A DNA stretch of 64,000 nt from Peribacillus sp. ACCC06369 (GCF_030348945.1 NZ_JAUCEN010000002.1:3224001-3288000), one strand, 5' to 3'. Shown: positions 1-9,453, counted from the first letter of the stretch. Made by a program: numbers and translations. The notes: generated by a model from the letters alone, not told the origin.

Positions 1-856
1 GGTGTGTATACATAAAAAAACTTAAAGTCATGTTCGTGATACTAAGTGCAAGAGCAAAGGAAGCGATTCCCATTTGAATATTTTCGGATTTTGCCAAAAA
101 AACATAAACAATTGGAATCATCATCGTTTGAAAAATGAAATAAAATACCAATGGAGTATAAAAATATACGATATCAGACTTTCGTAAATTAGAGGATTCG
201 GTTGTACTCGGATATTCCTTAATAAGGAAATGGCCCTTCCATACGCTAATGAGACATTCAATGATCATCCCTGCTAAGAAAATAACCGCTCCTGCAACAC
301 TCGTTACATAATCAACCTTAACTAACAAAAAAGAGATAACAAACATGGTAACTAATCTTACAATTACCCCAATCGTAATCCACTTTGTTTCAAGATGATT
401 GATAATAATCCCTTGATAAATACCACGTATCCCGGAAAATATTAATACGAGAATGATAATTTTAAAGGTTTGTGAAATAGTGTGAACCATATTTTCATCT
501 GCATTAAATAAATGGACATACATCCAGTCGCCTATCCTGCTAAATGCCAATATAGAACAAAACAATAGAACGATTCCAATTACATACATAAAAAATACAG
601 CAAGAAGTTTAAAAGATTGTTTGTCATTTACTAAAGCTGAACTTGTTTGTCTAAACACAATAATCGGTCTTTCAACAATTTGGAAAAGAGAAAAAGCTAC
701 TGCATAACAAGCAATAATAAAGGCGGCATCTTCTGTGCGTGTTAAAGTACCATTAATAATGAGGTGTGTTATAGATGTTAAGCTGGCAGAAAATCCCAAT
801 GGGATAAAAAAAGCACTAAGCTGCTTATAGGAAACCTGGCTATTTAAGCTTTTCAA
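1..856 (-). CDS. MATE-like multidrug/flippase-type membrane protein, 3' end outside the window
   Basis: An uninterrupted reading frame runs from a TTG at 856 to the window edge, about 285 codons, so the C-terminus is missing. An AGAGG ribosome binding site lies 8-9 nt upstream of the TTG. The protein is very hydrophobic, with many predicted membrane helices and few charged loops, and starts KSLNSQVSYKQLSAFFIPLG. The pattern resembles MATE or polysaccharide-exporter-type flippases, which export drugs or lipid-linked compounds using ion gradients. The gene is divergent from the LacI-type regulator at 1138, and a perfect operator palindrome lies just upstream, so that regulator probably controls it. 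The family call is from overall character, not a diagnostic motif; another multi-helix transporter is possible. Confidence 0.65.
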   Translation of the reverse strand, partial: MKSLNSQVSYKQLSAFFIPLGFSASLTSITHLIINGTLTRTEDAAFIIACYAVAFSLFQIVERPIIVFRQTSSALVNDKQSFKLLAVFFMYVIGIVLLFCSILAFSRIGDWMYVHLFNADENMVHTISQTFKIIILVLIFSGIRGIYQGIIINHLETKWITIGVIVRLVTMFVISFLLVKVDYVTSVAGAVIFLAGMIIECLISVWKGHFLIKEYPSTTESSNLRKSDIVYFYTPLVFYFIFQTMMIPIVYVFLAKSENIQMGIASFALALSITNMTLSFFMYTH

Positions 857-901
857 CGCAAATTACCTCTTTTCTCTATAATATTGGTTATTCAAACACA
901 A

Positions 902-919
902 AATAACAACGTTGTTATT
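902..919. promoter_or_regulatory. LacI-family operator, perfect palindrome
   Basis: The arms AATAACAAC and GTTGTTATT form a perfect 18-bp palindrome with a central CG, the usual form of a LacI/GalR-family operator. It lies between the exporter start (856) and the regulator start (1138). Confidence 0.75.
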
Positions 920-1089
920 AACAATACATGACTATAAGTAAAACAACAAATACTTTTTTTGCAAAAATCAGAATTATTAATTTCCATACACTTTCTAAAT
1001 GATTTTATCCTTTTTAACTTATTAGTTTTTATGATCTTAATTATTTAGTCATGGTTATCTTGTTATTCACAAGGTTTTTCCTTATCATT

Positions 1090-1104
1090 AATAACAATGT
1101 TATT
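1090..1104. promoter_or_regulatory. Second LacI-family operator upstream of the regulator
   Basis: The arms AATAACA and TGTTATT flank one base and repeat the core of the operator at 902-919, about 185 bp away. The site lies upstream of the TTG start at 1138, which fits autoregulation and possible looping between the two operators. Confidence 0.65.
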
Positions 1105-1137
1105 ATTTCTGGTTATTTTTTGGGGGGGAATCATTAT

Positions 1138-2133
1138 TTGGGAACTACTATTAAAGATATAGCCAATGTTTCAGGAGTTAGTTTTTCTACTGTTTCAAAA
1201 GCATTAAATAATAGCCCACTTGTTAAACTTGAAACAAAATTAAAAATATTGAAAATTGCTGAAGAAATGGGATATGAACCTAATTTTGCAGCTCGAAGAC
1301 TAGTTTCAAAGGAAACGAAAATAATTGGTTTAGTTTGGCCTTCTATAGAAAGAATTGCATTATCAACACTTGTTACAAAAATTAATGCTGAAATTGAAAA
1401 AAATGACTATTCCATGATTTTATCAATCAATTCCACCAAATCAGCAGTTGAAAAATTTAAACGGTTTCAAGTGGATGGAATCATTATTTTTGAGGAAAAC
1501 GATAACCAAATAGACTACTTATTATCTTCAAAAATCCCTATCATATCTTATGGGCATTGTAATAATCAAACCACTATACCTTATATAGATGTAAACTATA
1601 AAAAAGCCATGTATCTTGCCGTTGAGTATCTATATAAATTAGGACACAAGGATATTTCATATATTGGTGATTTTTCACTAAATGATTCACGTCAAACAGA
1701 AAAGTATGCGGGTTTTTTAGAAGCAATGAAACAATTTAATTTACAAATTATAGGTCAATCACTTATAAATACTGGTGGCCTTGATTGGCAAAGTGGTTAT
1801 AGGGCAACAAATCGTCTACTACAGTCTTCCGAAATCCCTTCTGCCATTATAGGTGGTAGTTATGATATTAGTGGTGGGATTATCCGGGCTGTAATGGAAA
1901 ATAACTTAATCATTCCAAAAGATATTTCTATTATTGGCTATGACAACATTCCAAAAATGGGAGACCTAGAAACTCCATTAACAAGTATTGGTGTACCAGT
2001 AGAAATTCTAGCAAAAAAAATAACGGACTCTCTTTTTCAACAAATTCAAAACCCTAATTCCGTCCCACTTATTCAAAAGCTTAAGCCTGAATTAAAAGAG
2101 AGAATCTCATGTGCCCAAGTAAAAAAGGATTGA
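1138..2133 (+). CDS. LacI/GalR-family transcriptional regulator
   Basis: A 331-residue repressor. Residues 3-25 form the LacI helix-turn-helix (GTTIKDIANVSGVSFSTVSK), followed by a hinge and a periplasmic-binding-protein-like effector domain ending in the usual SIIGYDNIP and LTSIGVP segments. The TTG at 1138 was chosen because a GGGGGG ribosome binding site lies 8 nt upstream and the family motif begins there. An upstream in-frame ATG at 1051 would add 29 atypical residues and would put an operator inside the gene. The gene is divergent from a MATE-like exporter, and the two share two matching palindromes, so it probably represses the exporter and itself. The inducer is unknown; sugars or nucleosides are usual for the family. 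Confidence 0.9.
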   Translation: MGTTIKDIANVSGVSFSTVSKALNNSPLVKLETKLKILKIAEEMGYEPNFAARRLVSKETKIIGLVWPSIERIALSTLVTKINAEIEKNDYSMILSINSTKSAVEKFKRFQVDGIIIFEENDNQIDYLLSSKIPIISYGHCNNQTTIPYIDVNYKKAMYLAVEYLYKLGHKDISYIGDFSLNDSRQTEKYAGFLEAMKQFNLQIIGQSLINTGGLDWQSGYRATNRLLQSSEIPSAIIGGSYDISGGIIRAVMENNLIIPKDISIIGYDNIPKMGDLETPLTSIGVPVEILAKKITDSLFQQIQNPNSVPLIQKLKPELKERISCAQVKKD

Positions 2134-2155
2134 ACTAACATAAAATCCTTTTTTT
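2121..2155 (+). terminator. Rho-independent terminator of the LacI-type gene
   Basis: AAAAAAGGATT overlapping the stop codon pairs with AATCC followed by a T run. Confidence 0.7.
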
Positions 2156-2429
2156 CTAGATAGTCATCCTTATTAAAACTCTAATAAACTAGTTGAATTT
2201 CCCATTTTTTCTATCTAATAACATTATTCGTCAATAATATTAATCCCTCTTCTAAGTTGATCAACTAAATAATACGTGTACTTTTCATCCCAATCATACT
2301 GATTTATTTTCGTCTGCTATTATTGAAACTTAAAATCCTATAAGAAGTGTAGCTATTGCAGACACTGCTGGTTTTACTAATCAAGTTTTTGGACTGAGCC
2401 ATCTACTTCATTTTCGGTTTGCACCTCAC

Positions 2430-2902
2430 CTTTGATACCTGTCTGCTTTAATTGCTGATCACTTTCACGTCAGTGTATTCAAAGCGGGGTTTCTAGTGGG
2501 TCTCTTTGCACTAGCTGACGCTATATCTAGGTAAACTTTCCCGTTATTGGTCTCGGGTATAAATCGCAAGAAGGCAGTAATTATTTGTACTTGGTGTTTT
2601 CGTTCTTGGTAACATTGCCTCCATATTTGCATCAAACTTTACCATGGCATTCATTTCGCATTAGGGGCCGTTTACATCTTATTATTCTTAATGGGACAGT
2701 TCACTGGACCTATGGCTTTAATTGTTTTGGTTTGGGGGAAAATAATATTAGTCAATATTGGATTACGTCTGCAGCACCGGAAGCTCCTGAATTTGTACTG
2801 CTGTAGGTGGGTTATTATATCAGGAATGGGCATGGCATCCAATTAGTCGTATTAGTGGGATTCTTATTCTTAATATTGAGTTTGGTAAAAATAACTTCCT
2901 AG
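2430..2902 (+). pseudogene. Decayed MFS (DHA1-type) efflux transporter
   Basis: No intact gene fits here, but MFS-like segments occur in order in shifting frames. They are LIADHFHVSVFKAGFLVGLF (about 2448), GVFVLGNIASIFASNFTMAF (about 2597), AVYILLFLMGQFTGPMALIV (about 2666), YWITSAAPEAPEF (about 2757) and a last helix VLVGFLFLILSLVKI ending at TAG 2902. These correspond to the first three helices and the C-terminal part of a drug/arabinose-efflux-type MFS protein. The middle is largely lost, and there are several frameshifts and stops. The original terminator survives at 2927-2973. A 73-codon open frame at 2585-2806 is only one frame of this wreck. Nearest intact relatives were not searched. 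Confidence 0.75.
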
Positions 2903-2926
2903 GTAAGAAATTAAACATCCTACAAT

Positions 2927-2973
2927 AAACAAACCGGAGAGAGATAAATATATCCCCCTCCGGTTTGTTTTTA
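2927..2973 (+). terminator. Strong Rho-independent terminator after the decayed MFS gene
   Basis: The arms AAACAAACCGGAG and CTCCGGTTTGTTT pair over 13 bp, followed by T residues. Confidence 0.85.
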
Positions 2974-3077
2974 TTAACATTCCTTGTTAAACTATTGCCG
3001 CCCCTTTTATTCCGTAAGTAAGCTGCCGCAGCAACAGCAAGCTACTTTTAGTTTATTATCTATCTCCAAGTAACTCG

Positions 3078-3416
3078 TTAAAACAGTACTTCAACGTTAA
3101 ATCCTCCAGGCGCTTCTACGTAGAATGTATACCTGTGTAAGTGTTGTGGAGGTTTTACTTTGAATCCATCATCTTTCAATCGTTGATTGATACTGTTAAC
3201 TTGTTCTTCATTTTCTTGTATGAATCCAACATGAAAAGTCTTGGGGTATTGTACATTGCTTCCTTTCATTAGAGTCAATATGGAACCATCATCATCTTTC
3301 ATTGCGGCGAACCCATCTCCTCGACTTCCTTCACATGTCAATCCAAAATATGTTTCTAAAAACTCACATGAAGCTGTAACATCATTAACAGTTAAATTCA
3401 AATGATTGATTTTCAT
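3078..3416 (-). CDS. VOC-superfamily (glyoxalase/bleomycin-resistance-like) protein
   Basis: A 112-residue single-domain protein of the vicinal oxygen chelate fold. It begins MKINHLNLTVNDVTASCEFL, with the usual first metal-ligand histidine at residue 4, and ends with the typical segment YTFYVEAPGGFNVEVLF, whose Glu is the usual last ligand. The length matches small VOC proteins. An AAGGGGTGA ribosome binding site precedes the ATG. Family members include lactoylglutathione lyases, dioxygenases and antibiotic-binding proteins; the substrate cannot be read from sequence. It stands alone on the minus strand. Confidence 0.85.
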   Translation of the reverse strand: MKINHLNLTVNDVTASCEFLETYFGLTCEGSRGDGFAAMKDDDGSILTLMKGSNVQYPKTFHVGFIQENEEQVNSINQRLKDDGFKVKPPQHLHRYTFYVEAPGGFNVEVLF

Positions 3417-3530
3417 TCTTTCACCCCTTCCTTTTTAGGTATTCTTTAATTGTATTACATTTATTTTTTATCTTGACTCTCTCGTTAAGATAGTTAATTT
3501 TTCACATGCCATCCTGCCCTTAGCATGATA

Positions 3531-3561
3531 AGAAAAAGCGATCCTTCTCAAGAAGAATCGC
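3531..3561 (-). terminator. Terminator of the SRPBCC gene
   Basis: On the minus strand GCGATTCTTCT and AGAAGGATCGC pair around a short loop, followed by TTTTT. Confidence 0.75.
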
Positions 3562-3606
3562 ACTCGTTAGTTCATAAGCAGGAGGTTGTATACAGCTCCT
3601 GACTTA

Positions 3607-4140
3607 TTATCTTATCTGCTGGCGCTTTTTTAGAAGGTCGTCGAGGCGGGAAAATTGTGAAGCACATCCCTCGACTATCCCCATTTCCATTACTTGCTGA
3701 AGACCCTCGACTGAATTGAATCGAGAATGCATGATCAGCTTTGTCCTACCCTCGTGTTCAACAAACGTCATCGTTACCAGTGTTTCTGGCATACTTTCGG
3801 CTGCGTTGCCTTCTTCATCTGAAAACATATCCGTTAAGACAATCTTCTCCGGTACAATAATTTCTTGATAGACGGCTTTACCCCAAGATTCTTGGCCATA
3901 AAATTCACCTTGGTTTTCATCTGTGCACCGCATGCAATAATGCCAAACGCCGTCAGGCTTAAAATTAAACTCTCGATTTTCCGTTTGCCATCCCTTCGGT
4001 CCCCACCAGCTAGCCAACTGCTCAGGTTTTGAAAACGCGTTAAAAACAAGGTCCCGTGGCGCGACAAATATACGCTCCATGATGAGATCCCGACCCTCTA
4101 CGTTAGTTGTGATGTTGTCAGTTATTTTGTTTTCAGACAT
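3607..4140 (-). CDS. SRPBCC / AHSA1-like protein
   Basis: A 177-residue protein with the START/Bet v1-like fold of the AHSA1 group. The hallmark N-terminal half reads ERIFVAPRDLVFNAFSKPEQ then LASWWGPKGW, followed by an acidic central segment, and it ends in a C-terminal helix. A GGAGG ribosome binding site lies 6 nt upstream of the ATG, and a terminator follows directly, so it is monocistronic. Members bind hydrophobic ligands or act as stress proteins; many sit beside ArsR regulators, but none is seen here. The function is not predictable in more detail. Confidence 0.85.
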   Translation of the reverse strand: MSENKITDNITTNVEGRDLIMERIFVAPRDLVFNAFSKPEQLASWWGPKGWQTENREFNFKPDGVWHYCMRCTDENQGEFYGQESWGKAVYQEIIVPEKIVLTDMFSDEEGNAAESMPETLVTMTFVEHEGRTKLIMHSRFNSVEGLQQVMEMGIVEGCASQFSRLDDLLKKRQQIR

Positions 4141-4253
4141 GTTAATTCCTCCTTCCTATTTTTGAAATAAATCATTCCTTCTATTTCGTCACATTGTCAA
4201 TCTTTTCCTTCCATTCAAGCAAATAATCATCCTAGTGACAGGAACTACAAGAT

Positions 4254-4293
4254 AAAAAAAAGGTCAACCAGTATAAAAACTGGCTGACCTTTT
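4254..4293 (-). terminator. Terminator of the arginine-type operon
   Basis: AAAAGGTCA-CCAGT pairs with ACTGG-TGACCTTTT, followed on the minus strand by a T run (4254-4260). It closes the operon that begins near 12803. Confidence 0.85.
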
Positions 4294-4319
4294 AATACGA
4301 ACTTCAATATAGAACTCCA

Positions 4320-5735
4320 TTACAATATTTTTTCATTTTCAAAGTTAGTGTTTGACTCTACTTTCTTAGCCAGTTTAAATTTATAGAATAAAATAGAGGC
4401 TACCAAAAATCCTATTCCATAAAACAGTCCTACTCGTTGGGTAGGGTCAAAAGCAAGGAATACAAGAATCAGCAAGCAAAAGCCTAAACAAAACAACGGG
4501 ACAAATGGATAAAAAGGTACTTTATATTGTAACTCTTCCGTTTTCCCTCCCGCTTTTATAAATTTCCTGCGAAACATATATTGCGATAAAGCAATTCCCA
4601 TCCATGAAATTGTGACGGAAATACCTGCTATTGACATAAGTATCACGAACACAGTATCCGCAGCAATGAAGCTTGTCAATAATGATAGAAGAGAAAAGGA
4701 TATGGTAAAAAGAAGGGCATTCAACGGCACTTTCCTATTTGACAAAATACCAAACAGCTTAGGTGCCATCCCATCATGGGCCATCGACCAAAGTAAGCGT
4801 GTAGATGCATAAAGACATGAATTCCCCACAGAAAGGATGGCTGTCAAAATTATGAAATTCATGATCCCTGCTGCATAAGGAACCCCCGCTATCTTCATTA
4901 AAGTTACAAAAGGACTTTCCAATAAGCCTAATTCTGAAGAAGGGAATATGGCAGAAAGGATAATAATGGACGCAATGTAAAAAACAATGATTCTAAAAAG
5001 GACATTTCGTATGGCTTTTGGTATGTTCTCTTCAGGTTTTTCACTTTCCCCTGCTGCTATTCCTATCAGTTCTGAACCTTGATAAGAAAATATTACATTC
5101 ATCATTGTCACAAAGATAATTGTAATGCCCCCTGCTGGAAAAAGACCGGAAGGAGCCAGGTTTTCAAAGAATGGGGTTGGACGATCAGATAAAGAGACAA
5201 AACCAAAGATGCCCGCGATTCCAATCAAGATAAATAAAATAACTGCAACGATTTTTATACCGGCGAACCAATATTCCGCCTCTGCAAAACCTCTTGTCGT
5301 CAATGCATTCAAGGTAAATAAAAGCACTATGAACACTGCACACCAAATCCAGGTAGGAATATCGGGGAACCATTGTTTCATCAATATTCCTGCTGCTGTA
5401 AATTCAACTCCTGCAGTTGCGGCTGAACCGACGAAATACATCCATCCGAGCGAAAAACCAGCCGAAGGCCCAATATATTCAGCAGCATATTTTTGGAAAG
5501 AACCTGTAACCGGCATATGAACGGCTAGCTCACCCAGACAAACCATTACCATATACAAAATAAGACCACCGGCTAAATATCCCAACAGGGCGCCTCCTGC
5601 CCCTGCTTGGTTAATTGTATAGCCTGCATTTAAAAAAAGGCCTGTACCAATAACGCCGCCAAGCGAAAGCATAAATAAATGACGTCTTTTCATTGAGCGT
5701 TGCAGTTGATCATTATTCTCCAGTCCATCCCCCAT
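4320..5735 (-). CDS. Amino-acid permease, AAT/APC family (arginine/ornithine-type candidate)
   Basis: A 471-residue, 12-helix amino-acid permease, last gene of the operon. The N-terminal signature QRSMKRRHLFMLSLGGVIGTG and GEL(A)VHMPVTGSFQ are those of the bacterial amino-acid transporter family that includes RocE/RocC, GabP and YtnA. Its neighbours are DDAH-like enzymes and a RocB-like protein, so arginine, ornithine, citrulline or a methylated arginine is the likely substrate; this is context, not sequence proof. The ATG is preceded by AAGGA. A second permease of the same family, very similar in pattern, lies at 34278-35705 in another operon. Confidence 0.88.
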   Translation of the reverse strand: MGDGLENNDQLQRSMKRRHLFMLSLGGVIGTGLFLNAGYTINQAGAGGALLGYLAGGLILYMVMVCLGELAVHMPVTGSFQKYAAEYIGPSAGFSLGWMYFVGSAATAGVEFTAAGILMKQWFPDIPTWIWCAVFIVLLFTLNALTTRGFAEAEYWFAGIKIVAVILFILIGIAGIFGFVSLSDRPTPFFENLAPSGLFPAGGITIIFVTMMNVIFSYQGSELIGIAAGESEKPEENIPKAIRNVLFRIIVFYIASIIILSAIFPSSELGLLESPFVTLMKIAGVPYAAGIMNFIILTAILSVGNSCLYASTRLLWSMAHDGMAPKLFGILSNRKVPLNALLFTISFSLLSLLTSFIAADTVFVILMSIAGISVTISWMGIALSQYMFRRKFIKAGGKTEELQYKVPFYPFVPLFCLGFCLLILVFLAFDPTQRVGLFYGIGFLVASILFYKFKLAKKVESNTNFENEKIL

Positions 5736-5786
5736 ATAATCACGTCCTTATCTTATCTATTAACCTATTTCTTCTCCCAAACTATC

Positions 5787-6548
5787 TTAGAATCTCAAAG
5801 AGAGACAACTAAGGCCGCCATCTTGTTTTTGAAATTCAGACATTTCCACTTCAATCACCGTGTATCCTAAATCTTCTATTTTTTTCTTTGTTCCCTCAAA
5901 TCCTTTCGGGACAATAACATGGTCGTTCATTCGGACGCAGTTACCCGAATATTCTTCTTCTTGTTTTACAGTTATTTGATTAAAGCTTGAAAAAACCTCG
6001 TGATTGATGAATTCTCCGGCCACTAATAAATTATTGTCCCCCAGGTAATTGACACCCGTTTTTAAATGAAAGAATTTCTTAAGGGGAATGATGGTCGTAT
6101 CATAACCATACTTACCCATGATATCCTTGAACTGCAGAGCTCCTGCTTCATTAGTTCTCGATGAAAGGCCAACATAGAAGTGATCTTCAACCTGCATTAC
6201 ATCTCCGCCATCTAACATGCCTGGGGATTGAATATACTCGATTGTGTCATAAAATCCCTTTAAAACTTCTTTCATTTCAATAACCTCACCATTTCGGCTT
6301 TCTGCACCAGGATTCGTTACAAGGGCACATTTTGGCGTCAACACGGCGGTATCTTCTACAAACGTAGAATCAGGGTATGTTTCATCAGAATCCAGAACGG
6401 TCACTTTCACACCGCAGCGTTTTAATGCTTCTACATAAGCCTCGTGTTGTACAAGCGCTTTTTCATAATCCGGGTTTCCTAAATCCGATGTTGTTAATCC
6501 ATTTACAAAACTTTTTCCAATCTTTCGTACAATCGCATGTTTAAACAT
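5787..6548 (-). CDS. Dimethylarginine dimethylaminohydrolase-like pentein hydrolase (copy B)
   Basis: A 253-residue enzyme of the guanidino-group-modifying (pentein) superfamily. DDAH converts dimethylarginine and water to citrulline and dimethylamine in the cytoplasm. Visible elements are SDLGNPDYEKA near 20-35, STFVEDTAVL near 60, MLDGGDVMQV near 110, the catalytic histidine in FHLKTG near 160, and the C-terminal nucleophile in QDGGLSCLSLRF (Cys 248). An AGGAGG site precedes the ATG. It is closely related to the gene at 11148-11909 in the same operon. True DDAH activity is not proven; related enzymes act on other N-substituted arginines or ureido compounds. Confidence 0.85.
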   Translation of the reverse strand: MFKHAIVRKIGKSFVNGLTTSDLGNPDYEKALVQHEAYVEALKRCGVKVTVLDSDETYPDSTFVEDTAVLTPKCALVTNPGAESRNGEVIEMKEVLKGFYDTIEYIQSPGMLDGGDVMQVEDHFYVGLSSRTNEAGALQFKDIMGKYGYDTTIIPLKKFFHLKTGVNYLGDNNLLVAGEFINHEVFSSFNQITVKQEEEYSGNCVRMNDHVIVPKGFEGTKKKIEDLGYTVIEVEMSEFQKQDGGLSCLSLRF

Positions 6549-6699
6549 ATATATTCCTCCTAAATAGGTAGCTTATCTTCTTAAGATTTGGGAGGTTAAT
6601 AAACCTCCCGTACTTTAAATGTAATTTGACTTTTATCCCTTTTCTTTAGCAATCGCTTAACTATTCCAAAGCAGATACTAAACTCTTCCTTCAATCATT

Positions 6700-7881
6700 T
6701 TATTGACTGCATAATTTATCCGCTATCCCTACAAAATATCGCACTCCATACCCTAAAGCTTTCTCATCGATTTTAAATTTAGGATGGTGCAATGGATAAG
6801 CTTTTCCAAACTCATTATTATGGACGCCTATGAACTGCATGGAAGAGGGAACGATTTCGGAAAAAGCTGAAAAATCTTCGGTCCCGAACATTGGATCATC
6901 AACATGGATGATATGATTTTCTTCAAAAATCCCTTCCATGACCGTTCTCGAAATATCAACGGCAGCTTTATCATTCACTACGGCTGGATATCCTAAATAC
7001 CAAGTAATTTCACATTTTGCCCCATGCGCTTCTGAAATCCCCTTAACGATTTGCTCTAGATGCTCCCTTGCTTTCACTCGGCTATCAGAGTCCAATGAAC
7101 GAATGGTACCGCCGATTTCTGCATATTCAGGTATGACATTGAGCGCACTTCCGGAATGGAACTGAGTGACTGAAATGACAGGTGTCCTTAGAGCTGAAAT
7201 TTTTCTGGAAACGATATGTTGAATATTCGTCGTAATTTCGGCACCAATGATTAACGGGTCCACCGTTAATTCCGGTGTCGACGCATGTCCGCCCTGACCA
7301 ATTATTTTAAGTTCAAAATCATCAGCTGCTGCACAGAATACCCCTTCCCTTAAACATATCGTTCCAGTGTTTTCATAAGGAGTAACATGCAATGCAAATG
7401 CATAATCCACTCCTTCCATGACCCCTTTTTTCACCAATTCCTGAGCTCCCCCTGGCAGAACCTCCTCAGCGTGTTGGAAAATAAACCTGATTTCTCCATT
7501 AATCGCTTCTTTTTTCCCAGAGAGGACTTTAGCAGCACCTAATAACATTGCAGCATGTGCATCATGTCCGCATGCATGCATAACCCCAGGATTTTTTGAT
7601 TTATATTCAACTTCTGCTTCCTCTTCTATCGGGAGTGCATCAATATCTGCACGAAAAGTGATGGTATTAGATTTTCGTGCAGATTTTTTAGCACCTTTGA
7701 GAACCGCCAATACGCTCGTTTCGGTAGGTCTCGTCACCTCTAGTCCTGTAAAGGTTTTTAATTTCCTGTAGATGAATTCAGAAGTCTGGTGCTCCTGATA
7801 TGAGAGCTCCGGATTTTCGTGAAAATGACGTCTCCATGAAATCACTTCATCCACAACTGTCTCCTGTATTGTCTTCATCAT
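6700..7881 (-). CDS. M20D amidohydrolase (N-acyl-amino-acid or hippurate hydrolase type)
   Basis: A metal-dependent amidohydrolase of about 393 residues. Landmarks are WRRHFHENPELSYQE near the N-terminus, the metal-binding MHACGHDAHAAMLLG, FIFQHAEEVLPGGAQ with its conserved Glu pair, the dimerisation-domain segment GGHAS, and a C-terminal MFGTEDFSAF. The family removes acyl or aryl groups from amino acids. AAGGAGG lies 5 nt before the ATG at 7881 and 8 nt before a second ATG at 7878, so either may be used; an in-frame ATG 18 nt upstream (7899) overlaps that site and is unlikely. In this operon it may deacylate an arginine, ornithine or citrulline derivative. Confidence 0.88.
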   Translation of the reverse strand: MMKTIQETVVDEVISWRRHFHENPELSYQEHQTSEFIYRKLKTFTGLEVTRPTETSVLAVLKGAKKSARKSNTITFRADIDALPIEEEAEVEYKSKNPGVMHACGHDAHAAMLLGAAKVLSGKKEAINGEIRFIFQHAEEVLPGGAQELVKKGVMEGVDYAFALHVTPYENTGTICLREGVFCAAADDFELKIIGQGGHASTPELTVDPLIIGAEITTNIQHIVSRKISALRTPVISVTQFHSGSALNVIPEYAEIGGTIRSLDSDSRVKAREHLEQIVKGISEAHGAKCEITWYLGYPAVVNDKAAVDISRTVMEGIFEENHIIHVDDPMFGTEDFSAFSEIVPSSMQFIGVHNNEFGKAYPLHHPKFKIDEKALGYGVRYFVGIADKLCSQ

Positions 7882-7929
7882 GAATGCCTCCTTGATCATT
7901 TAGTTGGAATATTCAGACTTTTCAAATCT

Positions 7930-9384
7930 TTAAAAAGGGCCATACTGTATGCTTTGAGCAATGATCAAAAAGATAATCGCTACCGCAACCTGAATCAAAA
8001 GAAATGGAAACACCCATTTTACCCATTTCGTAAATGATATGCCTGCCACTGCCAGTCCAGCCAACAGCACTCCAGAAGTCGGAAATATCATATTCGAGAT
8101 CCCATCCCCTAATTGGAAAGCTAGCACTGCCGTTTGTCTTGTCACACCCATTAAATCCGCTAATGGAGCCATAATCGGCATCGTCAATGCCGCTTGTCCA
8201 CTTCCAGATGGAACAATGAAGTTAAGAAATAATTGGACAATGAACATTCCGATTGCATTTATGGCGGGAGGAAGCTGCTCAACCAATCCTGCAGCATAAT
8301 ATAAAATAGTATCCAGCAATCCGCCACTTGTAATGATGACCAAGATTGTCTGCGCAATTCCAATTATCAATGCGCCAGAAACCATATCGCCTGCTCCTGA
8401 AATAAAACCATTGGCCATCTTGGATGGGGTCAGGCCTCCAATCATGCCCATGATGATCCCGCTTAATAAAAACAAGCCTCCAATTTCACTTATATACCAT
8501 CCTAATTTAATGACTCCATAGACTAATAGGATGAAATTCACCAATAAAATAATTAAAGCAGCGCTATGTCTCTTACTCATCTTAAAGTTTTTATCAAGAT
8601 GTGCATGATCTTCACGCCTGAATTTCCCATACTCCCCCAGTTCGGGGTTTCTTTTCACCTTCATTGCATGGAAATAGATGTACAATACTGTAATTACATA
8701 AAACACTGCAAGAAGAGCTATGCGCAATCCCATTCCCGAATACATGGGCAGTTCTGCAATGCTTTGGGCAACCCCTACATTAAAAGGATTTGTAATCCCC
8801 GAAATGAATCCAGTCGCCAATGTACCAAGGATAACGATCGCAAAACCTGTAAGTGCATCAAAACCTAATGCAATCGTCATCGGAACAATGATTGCGATAT
8901 AGACTAACGCATCTTCAGCAGAGCCGATCAGTGTCCCTAATGATGCGAAGATTAATACCATCAACGGAATAAGCAATTTCTCTTTTGTTCCGAATCGGAC
9001 AGCCACAAATTTAATGAATGAATCAAGGGCTCCTGTTGCCTGCATGATTCCGAGAGCCCCGCCAAACAAAAAGACGAACAAGATTATTGACGCCCCTTCA
9101 ATCATCCCCGCATGAATGCTGCTGAACATTTCCAATAACCCTACTGGTGTTGATTCGACAAATTCAAAAGAAGTGGGATCGACTACACTTCGGCCATCTT
9201 TTTCGATTCTTTCATATTGGCCTGCAGGTAGGATATAGGTCAATACTGTCACTATTACAATTACGATAAACATCAATACAAAAGGATTTATCCCTTTTTC
9301 CGGTAACTCCGTTAGCTGGTTAAGTGGCTTATTTTTCTGATTAAGCGGCTCGGAAGTGATTTGACCATTAGGCAGGTCATTCAT
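7930..9384 (-). CDS. YfcC-family (DcuC/ArcD-like) membrane transporter
   Basis: A 484-residue membrane protein with a polar 30-residue N-terminal tail and about 12 helices. The signatures PFVLMFIVIVIVTVLTYILP, AGQYER near residue 60 and a C-terminal LTMPIMAPLADLMG are those of the YfcC family. Members are assigned to C4-dicarboxylate, arginine/ornithine or basic-amino-acid exchange, but few are characterised. GGGGG precedes the ATG. Its place between the RocB-like and M20D genes fits uptake or exchange of the operon's substrate or product, for example ornithine or citrulline. Confidence 0.85.
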   Translation of the reverse strand: MNDLPNGQITSEPLNQKNKPLNQLTELPEKGINPFVLMFIVIVIVTVLTYILPAGQYERIEKDGRSVVDPTSFEFVESTPVGLLEMFSSIHAGMIEGASIILFVFLFGGALGIMQATGALDSFIKFVAVRFGTKEKLLIPLMVLIFASLGTLIGSAEDALVYIAIIVPMTIALGFDALTGFAIVILGTLATGFISGITNPFNVGVAQSIAELPMYSGMGLRIALLAVFYVITVLYIYFHAMKVKRNPELGEYGKFRREDHAHLDKNFKMSKRHSAALIILLVNFILLVYGVIKLGWYISEIGGLFLLSGIIMGMIGGLTPSKMANGFISGAGDMVSGALIIGIAQTILVIITSGGLLDTILYYAAGLVEQLPPAINAIGMFIVQLFLNFIVPSGSGQAALTMPIMAPLADLMGVTRQTAVLAFQLGDGISNMIFPTSGVLLAGLAVAGISFTKWVKWVFPFLLIQVAVAIIFLIIAQSIQYGPF

Positions 9385-9453
9385 ATAAATACCCCCAGTT
9401 AAAGTTTTAGACTTTTAATCCAGTTTTCCAGTCGAAGGGATAGGATCCCTCCA

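Noticed and set aside
2585..2806. 73-codon open frame as a gene
   Set aside because: It is one frame of a decayed MFS gene.
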